This document shows positions 1-7,823 of a DNA stretch of 58,126 nt, piece after piece (the first letter of the stretch is position 1; the number at the start of each line of letters is the position of its first letter). Position numbers and translations under genes: made by a program. This stretch comes from Oxobacter pfennigii (lineage in GTDB: Bacteria; Bacillota; Clostridia; Clostridiales; Oxobacteraceae). The notes below the pieces were generated by a model that saw only the letters and a program-made list of their open reading frames with translations, did no database searches and had not been told where the DNA came from. The stretch is taken from positions 1 through 58,126 of the forward strand of contig NZ_LKET01000006.1 in the NCBI RefSeq assembly GCF_001317355.1, given 5' to 3'.

Positions 1-553
1 ATTTTTGATGCATTACCCATGCTATTGTAGAGGGAGATGCCATAGAATGCTGAATAACGGGAGACGGCATTGGAGATTTCTCCATATATGGTTTGCCGTT
101 TTTACGGCAGGTACGGCATTCATAAGTTTGGCGGTAGTAATCTATTGCCTTTACCTTAGCAGGAATTACTTCTATTTCAGTACGAACGAATTCTTCGCCA
201 ACAGGTACAAGAACAGTTCCGCATTCTTCACAAAAGAGGTCTTCTTCGACAAGAGTACAGAGCCGTTTATCATGAGGAATATCCTTTAAGAGCTCTTTCC
301 GCTGTCCCTTGTATTTTTTTCGGATATAGCCCTGTACTGCTTTAAGGTCGAGTTCTTCAGCTTTAGGATCAGCCTCAACTTCAGCTTCATCAAAAAGAGA
401 CACCTGTTCCAGGGGTAGAACTGATGTCTTCTCAGAACTTCTGCCATGAAGTTTTTTAGTCAGATAATCAACAGTAGCATGAAGTATTTTATTCTCTTTT
501 TCAAGTTCTGATATGCGATTTTCAAGTGTTGATATCTGATTTAATGTATCCAT
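1..553 (-). CDS. tnpC: IS66 family transposase TnpC, N-terminal part (runs off window)
   Basis: About 184 residues are readable leftward from the ATG at 553 with no stop before the window edge, so the gene is cut by the window and not necessarily broken. It opens with a leucine-zipper-like coiled coil (LENRISELEKENKIL), followed by the HGRSSEKT motif typical of IS66 TnpC and a Cys4 zinc-finger-like pair (CEECG and CRTCRK, near residues 116 and 152). TnpC is the DDE transposase of IS66 elements and acts with TnpA and TnpB, which lie just upstream in the same orientation at 647-1355. The catalytic DDE core would lie outside the window, so activity cannot be judged. Confidence 0.88.
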   Translation of the reverse strand, partial: MDTLNQISTLENRISELEKENKILHATVDYLTKKLHGRSSEKTSVLPLEQVSLFDEAEVEADPKAEELDLKAVQGYIRKKYKGQRKELLKDIPHDKRLCTLVEEDLFCEECGTVLVPVGEEFVRTEIEVIPAKVKAIDYYRQTYECRTCRKNGKPYMEKSPMPSPVIQHSMASPSTIAWVMHQK

Positions 554-646
554 AAATACCCGATTCCTTTGTGGTTTTATTACATTTATTGTACCATAAA
601 AACCTTCGAAAGTCCAGTATTTACAAAGGGTTACGGGTATTTTATT

Positions 647-1003
647 TTAAATGCATATATCGATTTTTATCTTTCTTACAGCTTTGGGTTGGTCAATCGA
701 CAAGCCTTCCAAGAGCCATCGGAATTCCTGATACGAAATGGAACGGACGGCTTCTGCATTCATCGGCCATTGGAAACTCCCATTTTCAAGGCGCTTATAC
801 AGCAGAACAAAACCATCTCCTTCCCAGTAGAGGGCTTTAATGCGGTCGCGCCGTCTGCCGCAGAAGAGAAACAGGCTGTTTTGAAAAGGGTTAAGCTGAA
901 AATTACGTTGGACTATTGCTGCGAGACCATCAATTGACTTACGAATATCCGTATGTCCACATGCAATGTATATTTTCTCGGCTTTGGAAATGTCACCTAA
1001 CAT
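647..1003 (-). CDS. tnpB: IS66 family accessory protein TnpB (Orf2)
   Basis: This 118-residue protein has the usual length and sequence of IS66 Orf2: the N-terminal block ACGHTDIRKSIDGLA, the FCGRRRDRIKALYWEGDGF core and a WPM...EFRWLLEGL C-terminal block. IS66 TnpB is needed for transposition in experimentally studied elements, but its biochemical role is not settled. It overlaps the 3' end of tnpA (993-1003), which suggests translational coupling, and it is followed after about 93 bp by tnpC. The frame appears intact. Confidence 0.92.
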   Translation of the reverse strand: MLGDISKAEKIYIACGHTDIRKSIDGLAAIVQRNFQLNPFQNSLFLFCGRRRDRIKALYWEGDGFVLLYKRLENGSFQWPMNAEAVRSISYQEFRWLLEGLSIDQPKAVRKIKIDICI

Positions 1004-1355
1004 TCTGCATTGCCCTTAGAATATTTTCAATTAATACTGCTGAAGCATTGTTGTTGATTTCCAGAGTAACATTGCCATAATGCAAGACGATATGAGATTG
1101 AGATTCATGATTTTTAATATCAGCAGGTGGATTAGCCGGTATACTTAACGGCACGATGGTGTTATTATCTCCGATAGCCGGTAACGATTCATATGCAGCT
1201 TCACGGATGCGCCTTAACCAGTAATAGTAGGTTTTAGGATTGATTTTATGTTCAGTACAATATACAGAAACAGTTTGTCCGCTGCTTCTGCATTCCCGGA
1301 CAATCTCAATCCATTTATTCATTCGATATTTTTGAGTAGCTTCCCTGGTATTCAT
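993..1355 (-). CDS. tnpA: IS66 family accessory protein TnpA (HTH)
   Basis: This 120-residue protein is the first gene of the IS66 operon. The N-terminal half is a helix-turn-helix of the kind found in IS66 TnpA (WIEIVRECRSSGQTVSVYC, then INPKTYYYWLRRIR), which probably binds the element ends. The C-terminal half carries the conserved short block VTLEINNNAS. It overlaps tnpB by 11 bp, in the tnpA-tnpB-tnpC order typical of the family. With an intact A and B and an open 5' part of C, this may be a complete element extending left of the window. Confidence 0.88.
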   Translation of the reverse strand: MNTREATQKYRMNKWIEIVRECRSSGQTVSVYCTEHKINPKTYYYWLRRIREAAYESLPAIGDNNTIVPLSIPANPPADIKNHESQSHIVLHYGNVTLEINNNASAVLIENILRAMQNVR

Positions 1356-1437
1356 ACTCTAAACCTCCATTGGAGTTTTTCGACTAAGTCAAAAAACTCT
1401 AAAGACTCTAATTTAGAGCATTATCTCATATGGTCAG

Positions 1438-1467
1438 GGAAGTTATCCATACACCGTCTTATTTTAC
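1438..1467. repeat. candidate right terminal repeat of the IS66 element
   Basis: Read leftward from 1467 the sequence begins GTAAAATAAGACGGTGTATG. IS66-family ends characteristically begin with GTAA, and this lies about 110 bp upstream of tnpA, the expected place for the end. The other end is outside the window, so the inverted partner and the 8-bp target duplication cannot be checked. Confidence 0.35.
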
Positions 1468-1613
1468 AGTTACGATATTTCTGTTTTTGGTAGAATAGAA
1501 ACCAAGCAGAGCGGAAGTTAAAAATCCCTGCATAAAATGGAAGAACTCCATTGCAAGCACCCCTCAAATAATATAACCTTTTTAGTGACCAAACTGAAAA
1601 GGAGAATAAGGAG

Positions 1614-1760
1614 ATGCTAACAATGGAGCAAATATATCGTATCAAATACATGAAGAAATTTGAAGGGAAAAGTTTAAGAAAGATTGTTGATATCACAGGA
1701 CATGATTTTGAAACAGTAAAGAAGTATGTTGAGAAAGATAATTTAAATATTTACTTTTAG
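1614..1760 (+). pseudogene. istA: IS21 family IstA N-terminal stub
   Basis: A 48-codon reading frame (ATG at 1614, stop at 1758) encodes an N-terminal helix-turn-helix resembling IS21 IstA (MEQIYRIKYMKKFEGKSLRK, then ITGHDFETVKKYV). IstA is normally about 400-500 residues, so only the DNA-binding start remains. It is preceded by a good AAGGAG ribosome site. The rest has been replaced by unrelated small membrane-protein genes, which points to a deletion or later insertion. It differs from the IS21 copy at 57531. Confidence 0.6.
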
Positions 1761-1771
1761 GAGTGTTATTT

Positions 1772-1968
1772 TTGAAAGAAATTCGATTTATATCAATATT
1801 TATAGGGACAATCATATGTTCATATGTATTTGCGATAATAATACTAGGTGGAGATGAAAATACTAAAATGCTATTGTGTCAATTGCTATTTTAATCAGTG
1901 TTGTATTGGAATGTACGCGTGATATTTTAAAAAAACTTGATGAATATAATAAGCGTCCTCCGATATAA
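1772..1968 (+). pseudogene. small membrane protein, frameshifted
   Basis: A TTG at 1772, six bases after the ribosome site AGGAG (1759-1763), opens a 40-codon frame encoding a hydrophobic helix (IRFISIFIGTIICSYVFAII) that stops at 1892. In another frame, immediately after the AAAA run at 1865-1868, a second segment continues to 1968: a hydrophobic stretch VSIAILISVV, then a charged tail ending KKLDEYNKRPPI. The two halves read as one two-helix protein of about 65 residues broken by a single-base indel in the A-run. I do not recognise the family. An intact 40-residue product remains possible. Confidence 0.4.
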
Positions 1969-2007
1969 CAACGGTATGACAAAAATAGAAAAATATAGGT
2001 GAAATAT

Positions 2008-2178
2008 ATGATAGCTAATTTTTTATTAATTATAGGATTTATACTAACAATTTTAATATTTATTAACATTTACATTAATTTTAAGTTAAGTAAAATTTAT
2101 AAAAAATTAAATGATATTGAGCAGCAATGCAAATTTATAATAGATGAAATTTCAACGGAGCAAAAGCCATTGAATTAG
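2008..2178 (+). CDS. small single-pass membrane protein (56 aa)
   Basis: ATG at 2008 is preceded by AGGTGA at a suitable distance, and the frame closes at TAG 2176-2178 just before a strong terminator (2212-2250). The product has one long hydrophobic helix (about residues 4-24, FLLIIGFILTILIFINIYIN) and a charged, probably cytoplasmic, helical tail. The family is not recognised. It follows a frameshifted small membrane gene in the same direction, so the two were probably one transcript. The length, ribosome site and terminator support a real gene, but its function is unknown. Confidence 0.5.
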   Translation: MIANFLLIIGFILTILIFINIYINFKLSKIYKKLNDIEQQCKFIIDEISTEQKPLN

Positions 2179-2211
2179 ATATTTTAAGTGGATATTTTGC
2201 TATGTGAAGAT

Positions 2212-2250
2212 AAAAGCCTGAGATAGAACATATCATCTCAGGCTTTTATT
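2212..2250 (+). terminator. intrinsic terminator
   Basis: AAAAGCCTGAGAT and ATCTCAGGCTTTT form a near-perfect 13-bp stem around a short loop, followed by TATTTT. It closes the small-gene transcript and separates it from the convergent glmS gene. The A-run on its other side means it could act in both directions. Confidence 0.85.
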
Positions 2251-2333
2251 TTCAACGAGTAACTGCTGGCACACACCTTAGCATAAACTTAAGGGCAGTC
2301 AATTACGCCTATTTTTCTAAAATTTACCTACCT

Positions 2334-4163
2334 CTATTCAACCGTAACGCTTTTGGCCAGGTTCTTCGGCTTGTCAACGTCACAGCCTCTTTGCACTGCT
2401 GTATAGTAGGCTAAGAGCTGCAGGGGGATAACTTCTAAAACCGGGGCTAAAAGCTGCAGGGTTTTTGGAATATAGATTACTTCATCCACTGACTTTTCTG
2501 CATCTTTTTTGCCTTCCATGGCGATGGCTAGAACCTTTGCCCCTCTTGTTATAACTTCCTTGATGTTGCTTAGTGTCTTGTCAAAGAGGTCCTCTTGGGA
2601 AGCAAGGGCAATGACTGGAGTTCCCTGCTCAATCAAGGCTATGGGGCCGTGTTTTAATTCGCCTGCCGCAAAGGCTTCAGCGTGAAGGTAGGATATTTCC
2701 TTAATCTTTAAGGCGCCTTCTAAAGCTACTGTGTAGTCCAAGCCTCTGCCAAGGTAGAATATATCCTTGTGCATGAAATTCTGGGCTGCAAATTTCTGAA
2801 CCTCTTCCTTCTTTGCCAAAAGCTCTTCAGCTTTTTCGGGAAGGGACAGCATTTCATCCCGGATGGTCCTGTATTCTTCAACCGGCATGCTGCCGTTTAG
2901 CCTTGCTAAATACAGGGCTATGATATACATAGCTATAAGCTGGGTTACATAGGCTTTCGTGGAGGCAACGGCAATTTCCGGTCCCGCCCAGGTGTACAAA
3001 AGGTTGTCGGCCTCTCTTGCAACAGAGCTTCCAACTACGTTTGTGACGGCGATTACTCTGGCGCCCTGTGCCTTTGCTTCCCTTAATGCAGCTAAGGTAT
3101 CTGCCGTTTCGCCTGACTGGCTTATTACTATCATCAAGGTTTTGCCGTTTATAATGGGCTTTCTGTAACGGAATTCCGACGCTATATCCACTTCGACAGG
3201 GATGCGGGCCAGTTTTTCTATTACATATTTGCCTACCATTCCTGCATGATATGCAGTGCCGCAGGCTACTATAAATATTTTGTCTATATTCTTTAAATCT
3301 TCTGCTGTGAGGGTTATATCATCAAGCTTAACTTCATCGGAATCCTTTGAAATCCTGGATGTCATGGTATCCCTTATGGCCTTTGGCTGCTCGTGGATTT
3401 CCTTTATCATGAAATGCTCGTAGCCGCCTTTTTCCGCAGCCTGGGCATCCCAAGTAACGTTATATATATCCTTTATTACTTCCTTGCCTTCCGATGTCAG
3501 TATCTTAATGCCGCCCCTTGTTAAAACGGCAATTTCCCTGTCATTTAAAAGATATATCTTCCTGGTGTGATTGAGTATTGCAGGAATATCCGATGCAATA
3601 AAGTTCTCTTCCTCACCAAGGCCTACTATAAGGGGGCTGTCTTTTCTCACCGCCACTAATTTTTCAGGCTCATTGCTGCAAAGCACTCCTAATGAATATG
3701 AGCCTTCTATTTTATTAACGGCCTTCATTACGGCGTCAACGATGTCTCCGTTGTAGAAATAGTCTATAAGGTGGGGGACAACTTCCGTGTCAGTCTCTGT
3801 TATGAAGGTATAACCTTCTCCCTTCAGCCATTCCTTTATATAGAGATAGTTCTCTATTATGCCGTTGTGAACAACGCTTATGGTGCAGTTTGTATTTGTG
3901 TGAGGGTGTGAATTTAAATCCGAAGGCTCGCCGTGAGTTGCCCATCTTGTGTGGCCGATGCCTACACTTCCGCCCAGTGGGCTGTCTGTAAGCTTGCATT
4001 CGAGATTCATCAGCCTGCCTCTGCATTTTGTAATTTGTATCAATTCCCCGTCATATACAGAGACTCCTGCCGAGTCATAACCTCTGTACTCCAGCTTCTG
4101 TAAACCCTCAATAAGAATTGGGGCTGCCTGTTTACTTCCTATATATCCAACTATGCCGCACAT
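2334..4163 (-). CDS. glmS: glutamine--fructose-6-phosphate aminotransferase (isomerizing)
   Basis: GlmS makes glucosamine-6-phosphate from fructose-6-phosphate and glutamine, the first committed step to UDP-GlcNAc and peptidoglycan. The chosen start gives MCGIVGYIG, where Cys2 becomes the N-terminal nucleophile of the glutaminase domain; the upstream in-frame extension is untranslated leader. The product is 609 residues, normal for the family. Domain order: class II glutaminase (about 1-225, with GHTRWATHG and HNGIIEN), two SIS isomerase domains (about 285-590, with the SQSGETADT and ASTKAYVTQ sugar-phosphate motifs) and the conserved C-terminus KPKNLAKSVTVE. AAAGGAGA lies at a proper distance upstream. 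A glmS ribozyme lies in the leader (4322-4460) and glmM is upstream in the same direction. Confidence 0.98.
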   Translation of the reverse strand: MCGIVGYIGSKQAAPILIEGLQKLEYRGYDSAGVSVYDGELIQITKCRGRLMNLECKLTDSPLGGSVGIGHTRWATHGEPSDLNSHPHTNTNCTISVVHNGIIENYLYIKEWLKGEGYTFITETDTEVVPHLIDYFYNGDIVDAVMKAVNKIEGSYSLGVLCSNEPEKLVAVRKDSPLIVGLGEEENFIASDIPAILNHTRKIYLLNDREIAVLTRGGIKILTSEGKEVIKDIYNVTWDAQAAEKGGYEHFMIKEIHEQPKAIRDTMTSRISKDSDEVKLDDITLTAEDLKNIDKIFIVACGTAYHAGMVGKYVIEKLARIPVEVDIASEFRYRKPIINGKTLMIVISQSGETADTLAALREAKAQGARVIAVTNVVGSSVAREADNLLYTWAGPEIAVASTKAYVTQLIAMYIIALYLARLNGSMPVEEYRTIRDEMLSLPEKAEELLAKKEEVQKFAAQNFMHKDIFYLGRGLDYTVALEGALKIKEISYLHAEAFAAGELKHGPIALIEQGTPVIALASQEDLFDKTLSNIKEVITRGAKVLAIAMEGKKDAEKSVDEVIYIPKTLQLLAPVLEVIPLQLLAYYTAVQRGCDVDKPKNLAKSVTVE

Positions 4164-4192
4164 AGATAAAATTTCTCCTTTCATCAATGAAA

Positions 4193-4305
4193 GGGGACAC
4201 CACTCATCTTTTGGGGTACTCCTCCCGGGTAGTCCGAGAAATGTCCCCAACTTGTGAGATACTCTTCCTAATCCTTTGGGATAGTCAGAGCATTGTCCCC
4301 AACTT
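4193..4305. repeat. paired GGGGACA/TGTCCCC REP-like palindromes
   Basis: GGGGACA at 4193-4199 pairs with TGTCCCC at 4242-4248. A second related unit ends with TGTCCCC at 4294-4300. On the minus strand both units begin AAGTTGGGGACA and share CTCGGACTA/CTCTGACTA-like cores. They lie between the glmS ribozyme and the glmS start. Related hairpins occur at 10744-10767 and 34417-34440, so this looks like a dispersed extragenic palindrome family, not glmS-specific leader structure. Confidence 0.5.
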
Positions 4306-4321
4306 ACCCAATTTAAAATAA

Positions 4322-4460
4322 AAATCACCCATCCTTTTGTCCGTCAATCACTTGCCGGGTTTGTAGGATTTCTCTCGGTGGTGACACACCGCAGGGCATC
4401 CGCCGAAAACTCGATAAACCCCGTCCTCGTTAACTTATGTTCCCCATAAGTCCTGGCGCT
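4322..4460 (-). ncRNA. glmS ribozyme: glmS ribozyme (glucosamine-6-phosphate-activated riboswitch)
   Basis: On the minus strand, from 4460, the sequence begins AGCGCCAGGACTTATG and continues through the hallmark core TAACGAGGACGGGGTTTATC, then TTTCGGCGGATGCC, a variable stem, and AAATCCTACAAA. These are the conserved P1, P2.1/P2.2 and P3 strands of the glmS ribozyme. In the known class, glucosamine-6-phosphate acts as coenzyme and the RNA self-cleaves just 5' of GCGCC (here between 4460 and 4459), leading to mRNA decay and feedback control of GlmS. The 3' limit near 4322 is approximate. About 160 nt, containing GGGGACA repeats, separate it from the glmS start. Confidence 0.95.
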
Positions 4461-4507
4461 TTTTTGACAATTAATACAGGCATCCCTCCTTTATTTAGTT
4501 TTGGCAT
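4430..4507 (-). CDS. possible 25-aa leader peptide overlapping the glmS ribozyme
   Basis: Between glmM and the ribozyme is an almost ideal Shine-Dalgarno sequence (AAAGGAGGTGATT), 11 nt before an ATG at 4507. The frame runs 25 codons (MPKLNKGGMPVLIVKKAPGL then MGNIS) and stops at 4430-4432. Its last ten codons are read through the P1/P2 strands of the ribozyme. A second purine-rich AAAGGAGG lies inside the frame before an internal ATG. Translation here could compete with ribozyme folding. No homology is recognised and it may be fortuitous. Confidence 0.3.
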   Translation of the reverse strand: MPKLNKGGMPVLIVKKAPGLMGNIS

Positions 4508-4562
4508 TTATCTTTAATCACCTCCTTTCAAAGTGGGCGGGGATACAAAGTATCCCCTGTAT

Positions 4563-5909
4563 TTAACTGCATCTCTCTTCTATAAGATATGCCAGACTTC
4601 TGGCAAGTAGCTCTATTTCTATTTTGTTTTTTCCTTCCAGCATCACGCGGACCAGGGGTTCGGTGCCGGAAGGACGGATTAATACCCTTCCTATGCCGTT
4701 TAATTTATCCTCAATCTTTTGAATTTCCGATAAAATAATCTTATCCGTATTATATGCAGCCTTCTTATCATTGTTGACCTTTGCGTTGCAAAGAACCTGA
4801 GGCAGCTCTGTCATGATGGATGAAAGGCTTGATAAGGACTTATTTTTTTTCTTCATAACCATCATAAGCTGCAGGGCTGTCAGTATGCCGTCGCCTGTGG
4901 TATTGTAATCCAAAAATATTATATGTCCCGACTGCTCTCCGCCGATTGAGTATCCGCCTTTCAGCATCTCCTCTAAGACATACCTGTCCCCAACCTTGGT
5001 CTTTAAGGATTTTATGCTTCTTTCCTTAAAAGCGATATCCAGGCCTAAATTGCTCATTACGGTAACAACTACGGTATCATCCTTAAGCTTCTTTGCTTCC
5101 TTAAGGTAATCGGCACAAATTGCCATGATAAAATCGCCGTTTACTATATTTCCTTTTTCATCAACGGCAATAAGCCTGTCGGCATCGCCGTCAAAGGCCA
5201 GTCCTAAATGGCAGCTGTTCTCCACCACAAACTTCTGAAGATGATTGGGATGGGTGGAGCCGCATTCCTTGTTTATGTTCTTGCCGTCCGGATTGTTGTA
5301 GATTGCCAGGACCTCGGCGCCCAAATCTGATAATACCTTAGGAGCAATTGCGTAGGACGCACCCTGGGCGCAGTCTACGGCTACCTTTATGCCCCTAAAA
5401 TCCACATCTACCGTGGATTTTAAAAATTCCTCGTAATCCCTGGCGGCACAGTCTACTGTAATCTTTCTGCCCAGATCGCTGCCTGTGGGTGACGGCAAAC
5501 CTTGGCAATTATTAAGTACAAGTTCTTCTATCCTGTCTTCCACTTCATCGGGAAGCTTATATCCTTTTTCATTAAAAAACTTAATTCCGTTGTATTCCAC
5601 CGGATTGTGTGATGCAGAAATAACTATGCCTGCATCGGCTTTATACTTTCTTGTAAGATAAGCCACTGCAGGAGTAGGCACTATGCCGGCACAAATGGCT
5701 TCGGCTCCGGCAGACAAAATGCCCGATACAATAGCGCTCTCCAGCATGTCCCCGGAAATCCTGGTATCCATGCCTACCACTATCTTAGGCCTGTGAGATT
5801 CACTGGCGAGTACAAAAGCTCCTGCCTTCCCCAGCTTATATGCAAGCTCTGCGGTCAGCTCTGCATTTGCAATTCCCCTAACCCCATCAGTTCCAAACAT
5901 TTTTCCCAT
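4563..5909 (-). CDS. glmM: phosphoglucosamine mutase
   Basis: GlmM converts glucosamine-6-phosphate to glucosamine-1-phosphate, the step after GlmS. It is 448 residues, normal for the family. The start is [12 protein letters not shown], preceded by GAGAGG 8 nt upstream; a GTG ten codons earlier lacks a ribosome site. Four alpha-D-phosphohexomutase domains are visible: the phosphoserine loop [12 protein letters not shown] (about residue 100), the metal loop DGDADR (about 240), the sugar loop GGEQSGH (about 325) and the phosphate loop RPSGTEP near the C-terminus. A perfect 8-bp hairpin (GGGGATAC/GTATCCCC, 4539-4557) directly follows the stop, without a U-tract. It precedes glmS, and a promoter of its own lies at 5947-5975. 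In other Firmicutes it neighbours cdaA-cdaR; here they are about 8 kb upstream. Confidence 0.97.
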   Translation of the reverse strand: MGKMFGTDGVRGIANAELTAELAYKLGKAGAFVLASESHRPKIVVGMDTRISGDMLESAIVSGILSAGAEAICAGIVPTPAVAYLTRKYKADAGIVISASHNPVEYNGIKFFNEKGYKLPDEVEDRIEELVLNNCQGLPSPTGSDLGRKITVDCAARDYEEFLKSTVDVDFRGIKVAVDCAQGASYAIAPKVLSDLGAEVLAIYNNPDGKNINKECGSTHPNHLQKFVVENSCHLGLAFDGDADRLIAVDEKGNIVNGDFIMAICADYLKEAKKLKDDTVVVTVMSNLGLDIAFKERSIKSLKTKVGDRYVLEEMLKGGYSIGGEQSGHIIFLDYNTTGDGILTALQLMMVMKKKNKSLSSLSSIMTELPQVLCNAKVNNDKKAAYNTDKIILSEIQKIEDKLNGIGRVLIRPSGTEPLVRVMLEGKNKIEIELLARSLAYLIEERCS

Positions 5910-5946
5910 ATTGTCAAACCTCTCATTTTCTTCTATCACAACTAGA

Positions 5947-5975
5947 ATAATAGCATAATAATGGCATTAATTCAA
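5947..5975 (-). promoter_or_regulatory. sigma-A-type promoter for glmM
   Basis: On the minus strand TTGAAT (5975-5970) and TATTAT (5952-5947) are separated by exactly 17 bp, 38 bp before the glmM start. The match is five of six bases at -10 and four of six at -35. No competing promoter is obvious in the 165-bp gap to cstA. Confidence 0.6.
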
Positions 5976-6074
5976 TTTATATGTACCTTCATTTTACGCA
6001 AAACGGCCAAGTTAAGTTACTGTCCTTGGGCATAATTATTCATTCGGCTTGTCCTAATTTTATAAAGGGGTATA

Positions 6075-7697
6075 TTACTTTCTTTTGTGCAGCCTCATGG
6101 AACTTAGTATCTTCCACCCCTCCTTGAATTGTATGGCGGACATTACTAAAAGCCCGGTTGCGATGACTGCAAGGGGTATGTTCATTTCCATAATGTTCCT
6201 CCGGATTTCAAGTATCAAGGCTGTAATGGCGACGGCATATATGAGTATCATGGGTACAACTATCATGCTTGCATTTTTTCTCTGCCTCATAAGATAAGCG
6301 CCTATGGCAAGCAAGGCAAGGGCGGCAAGGAGCTGGTTTGCAGTTCCGAATAAGGACCATATCCTCGGGTAGCCCGTAAGGGTTAAAGCCCATACCACGC
6401 CAATGGTTATCAGCGAGGAAACATATTTGTTGGAAAGTACGAATTTGTCCGCTCCGTCGAAGGTCTCCTGGAATAAATACCTGCCGATCCTTGTTGCAGT
6501 ATCCATGCTGGTCATGGCAAAGGCGGTAACAGTTAAGGATACAAAGGTTTCAGCGGATTTTTGCGGCACTTTTACAACAGCTAAAAACTCCGATATTCCC
6601 TTTGAAAAAACAGTAACCGGCCCTCCTGTTTCCATGAGCTTTGAAAACTCCGGCGCGGCAAAATACCCGGCGGTAATGAGTGCCACAATTGCCAACAAGC
6701 CTTCGATAAGCATGGTCCCATAGCCTATTATGCGGGCATGGGATTCCTTATCAATCTGCTTTGATGTTGTGCCCGAGGCTACAAGGCAGTGAAAGCCGGA
6801 CACGGCGCCGCTTGTCAATGTTACAAAAAGCATGGGGAACAAGTAATCACCCGATGCTGTTTTAAAGCCGGTAAACATGTCAAGATTAATCTCAGGGTTT
6901 TTAATCAGCAGCCCAGCTACGGTGCCGATGATTAATGCATAGAGCAAGAAAGAATTTAAATAATCCCTGGGCTGCAATAAAAGCCATATGGGCAGCACCG
7001 ATGCTATGGCGATATACACTAAAATTATAATTATCCACATTCTCGCATTTATGACGGGGTCGGCTGATAACACCATGGGAAACATCATTCCCATCCAGAT
7101 TGAAAACACCGAAAATACTATTCCCACTATTGTGGAAATCCAGAAAGACGGCCTTCTCCTGTTTACAATATATCCATAGAGCATGGAAAGGATGACAAAA
7201 ACAAAGGATGATGTGCCTGCCTCGGGAACGCTGGTAAAGGTTTTGGAGCATATGTCAATAAAGGCGGCAATAACAAGTAAAATCATGAGCCAGGCAAAGA
7301 GGTTGAAAAGCTTTTTGCCCGTGCTTCCCATGTTGAATTCCACTATCCGCCCTATGGATTTTCCGTCATTTCTTATGGAGGCAAATATGGCTCCGAAATC
7401 CTGAACTCCGCCGACAAAAACGCTGCCCACCATTATCCATAAAAATACAGGCAGCCAGCCAAAAACTGCAGCCTGTATGGGGCCTATGATTGGATTTGCC
7501 CCGGCTATGGATGAAAAATGGTGCCCAAGCAAAATTGAAGGCTTTGCAGGATTGTAATCGCTGCCGTTATACCTGTTATGGGCAGGAGTTTTACGGGAAT
7601 CATCGATTCCCCATTCCTTTGCCAGCCATTTTCCGTAGGTTATGTAAGCTATTATAAAAATTACCGCTGCCAATATAATCAATAAAAGCGAATTCAT
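6075..7697 (-). CDS. cstA: carbon starvation CstA family transporter
   Basis: This is a polytopic inner-membrane protein of 540 residues with roughly 14-16 hydrophobic helices. The start MNSLLLIILAAVIF is chosen because GAAAGAGG lies just upstream; ten earlier in-frame codons lack a ribosome site. CstA signatures include the N-terminal YGKWLAKEWGIDDSRKTPAH block, HHFSSIAGANPIIGPI and the GFHCLVASGTTSKQI segment. CstA/BtsT proteins studied in E. coli take up pyruvate and are linked to peptide use, so a role in organic acid or peptide uptake is reasonable but the substrate here is unproven. It lies alone between the oxidoreductase operon and glmM on the same strand. The shorter length compared with E. 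coli CstA (about 700) is typical of Firmicute members. Confidence 0.88.
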   Translation of the reverse strand: MNSLLLIILAAVIFIIAYITYGKWLAKEWGIDDSRKTPAHNRYNGSDYNPAKPSILLGHHFSSIAGANPIIGPIQAAVFGWLPVFLWIMVGSVFVGGVQDFGAIFASIRNDGKSIGRIVEFNMGSTGKKLFNLFAWLMILLVIAAFIDICSKTFTSVPEAGTSSFVFVILSMLYGYIVNRRRPSFWISTIVGIVFSVFSIWMGMMFPMVLSADPVINARMWIIIILVYIAIASVLPIWLLLQPRDYLNSFLLYALIIGTVAGLLIKNPEINLDMFTGFKTASGDYLFPMLFVTLTSGAVSGFHCLVASGTTSKQIDKESHARIIGYGTMLIEGLLAIVALITAGYFAAPEFSKLMETGGPVTVFSKGISEFLAVVKVPQKSAETFVSLTVTAFAMTSMDTATRIGRYLFQETFDGADKFVLSNKYVSSLITIGVVWALTLTGYPRIWSLFGTANQLLAALALLAIGAYLMRQRKNASMIVVPMILIYAVAITALILEIRRNIMEMNIPLAVIATGLLVMSAIQFKEGWKILSSMRLHKRK

Positions 7698-7792
7698 ATA
7701 AACCTCTTTCACACAAAAGACATGCATAAGTCAAACACATATGTTGCAATGATTTTATTATAATATATTATGGGCATACCTTCAATAATTGA

Positions 7793-7823
7793 CAAAAACC
7801 TCATTTTAGTTACATGAGGTTTT
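7793..7823 (-). terminator. intrinsic terminator of the buk/ptb/vor operon
   Basis: On the minus strand AAAACCTCAT and ATGAGGTTTT form a 10-bp stem with an 8-nt loop, followed by TTGTC after a T-run. It begins at the stop codon of the last gene (7822) and closes the nine-gene transcript. Confidence 0.75.

Noticed and set aside
569-937. Plus-strand open frames over the IS66 genes
   Set aside because: They are antisense shadows of tnpB; the minus-strand protein matches the IS66 family along its whole length.
4164-4328. N-terminal extension of GlmS beginning MIFILNW
   Set aside because: Mature GlmS needs Cys at position 2 after Met removal; MCGIVGY has its own ribosome site and the upstream frame is ribozyme leader plus palindromic repeats.
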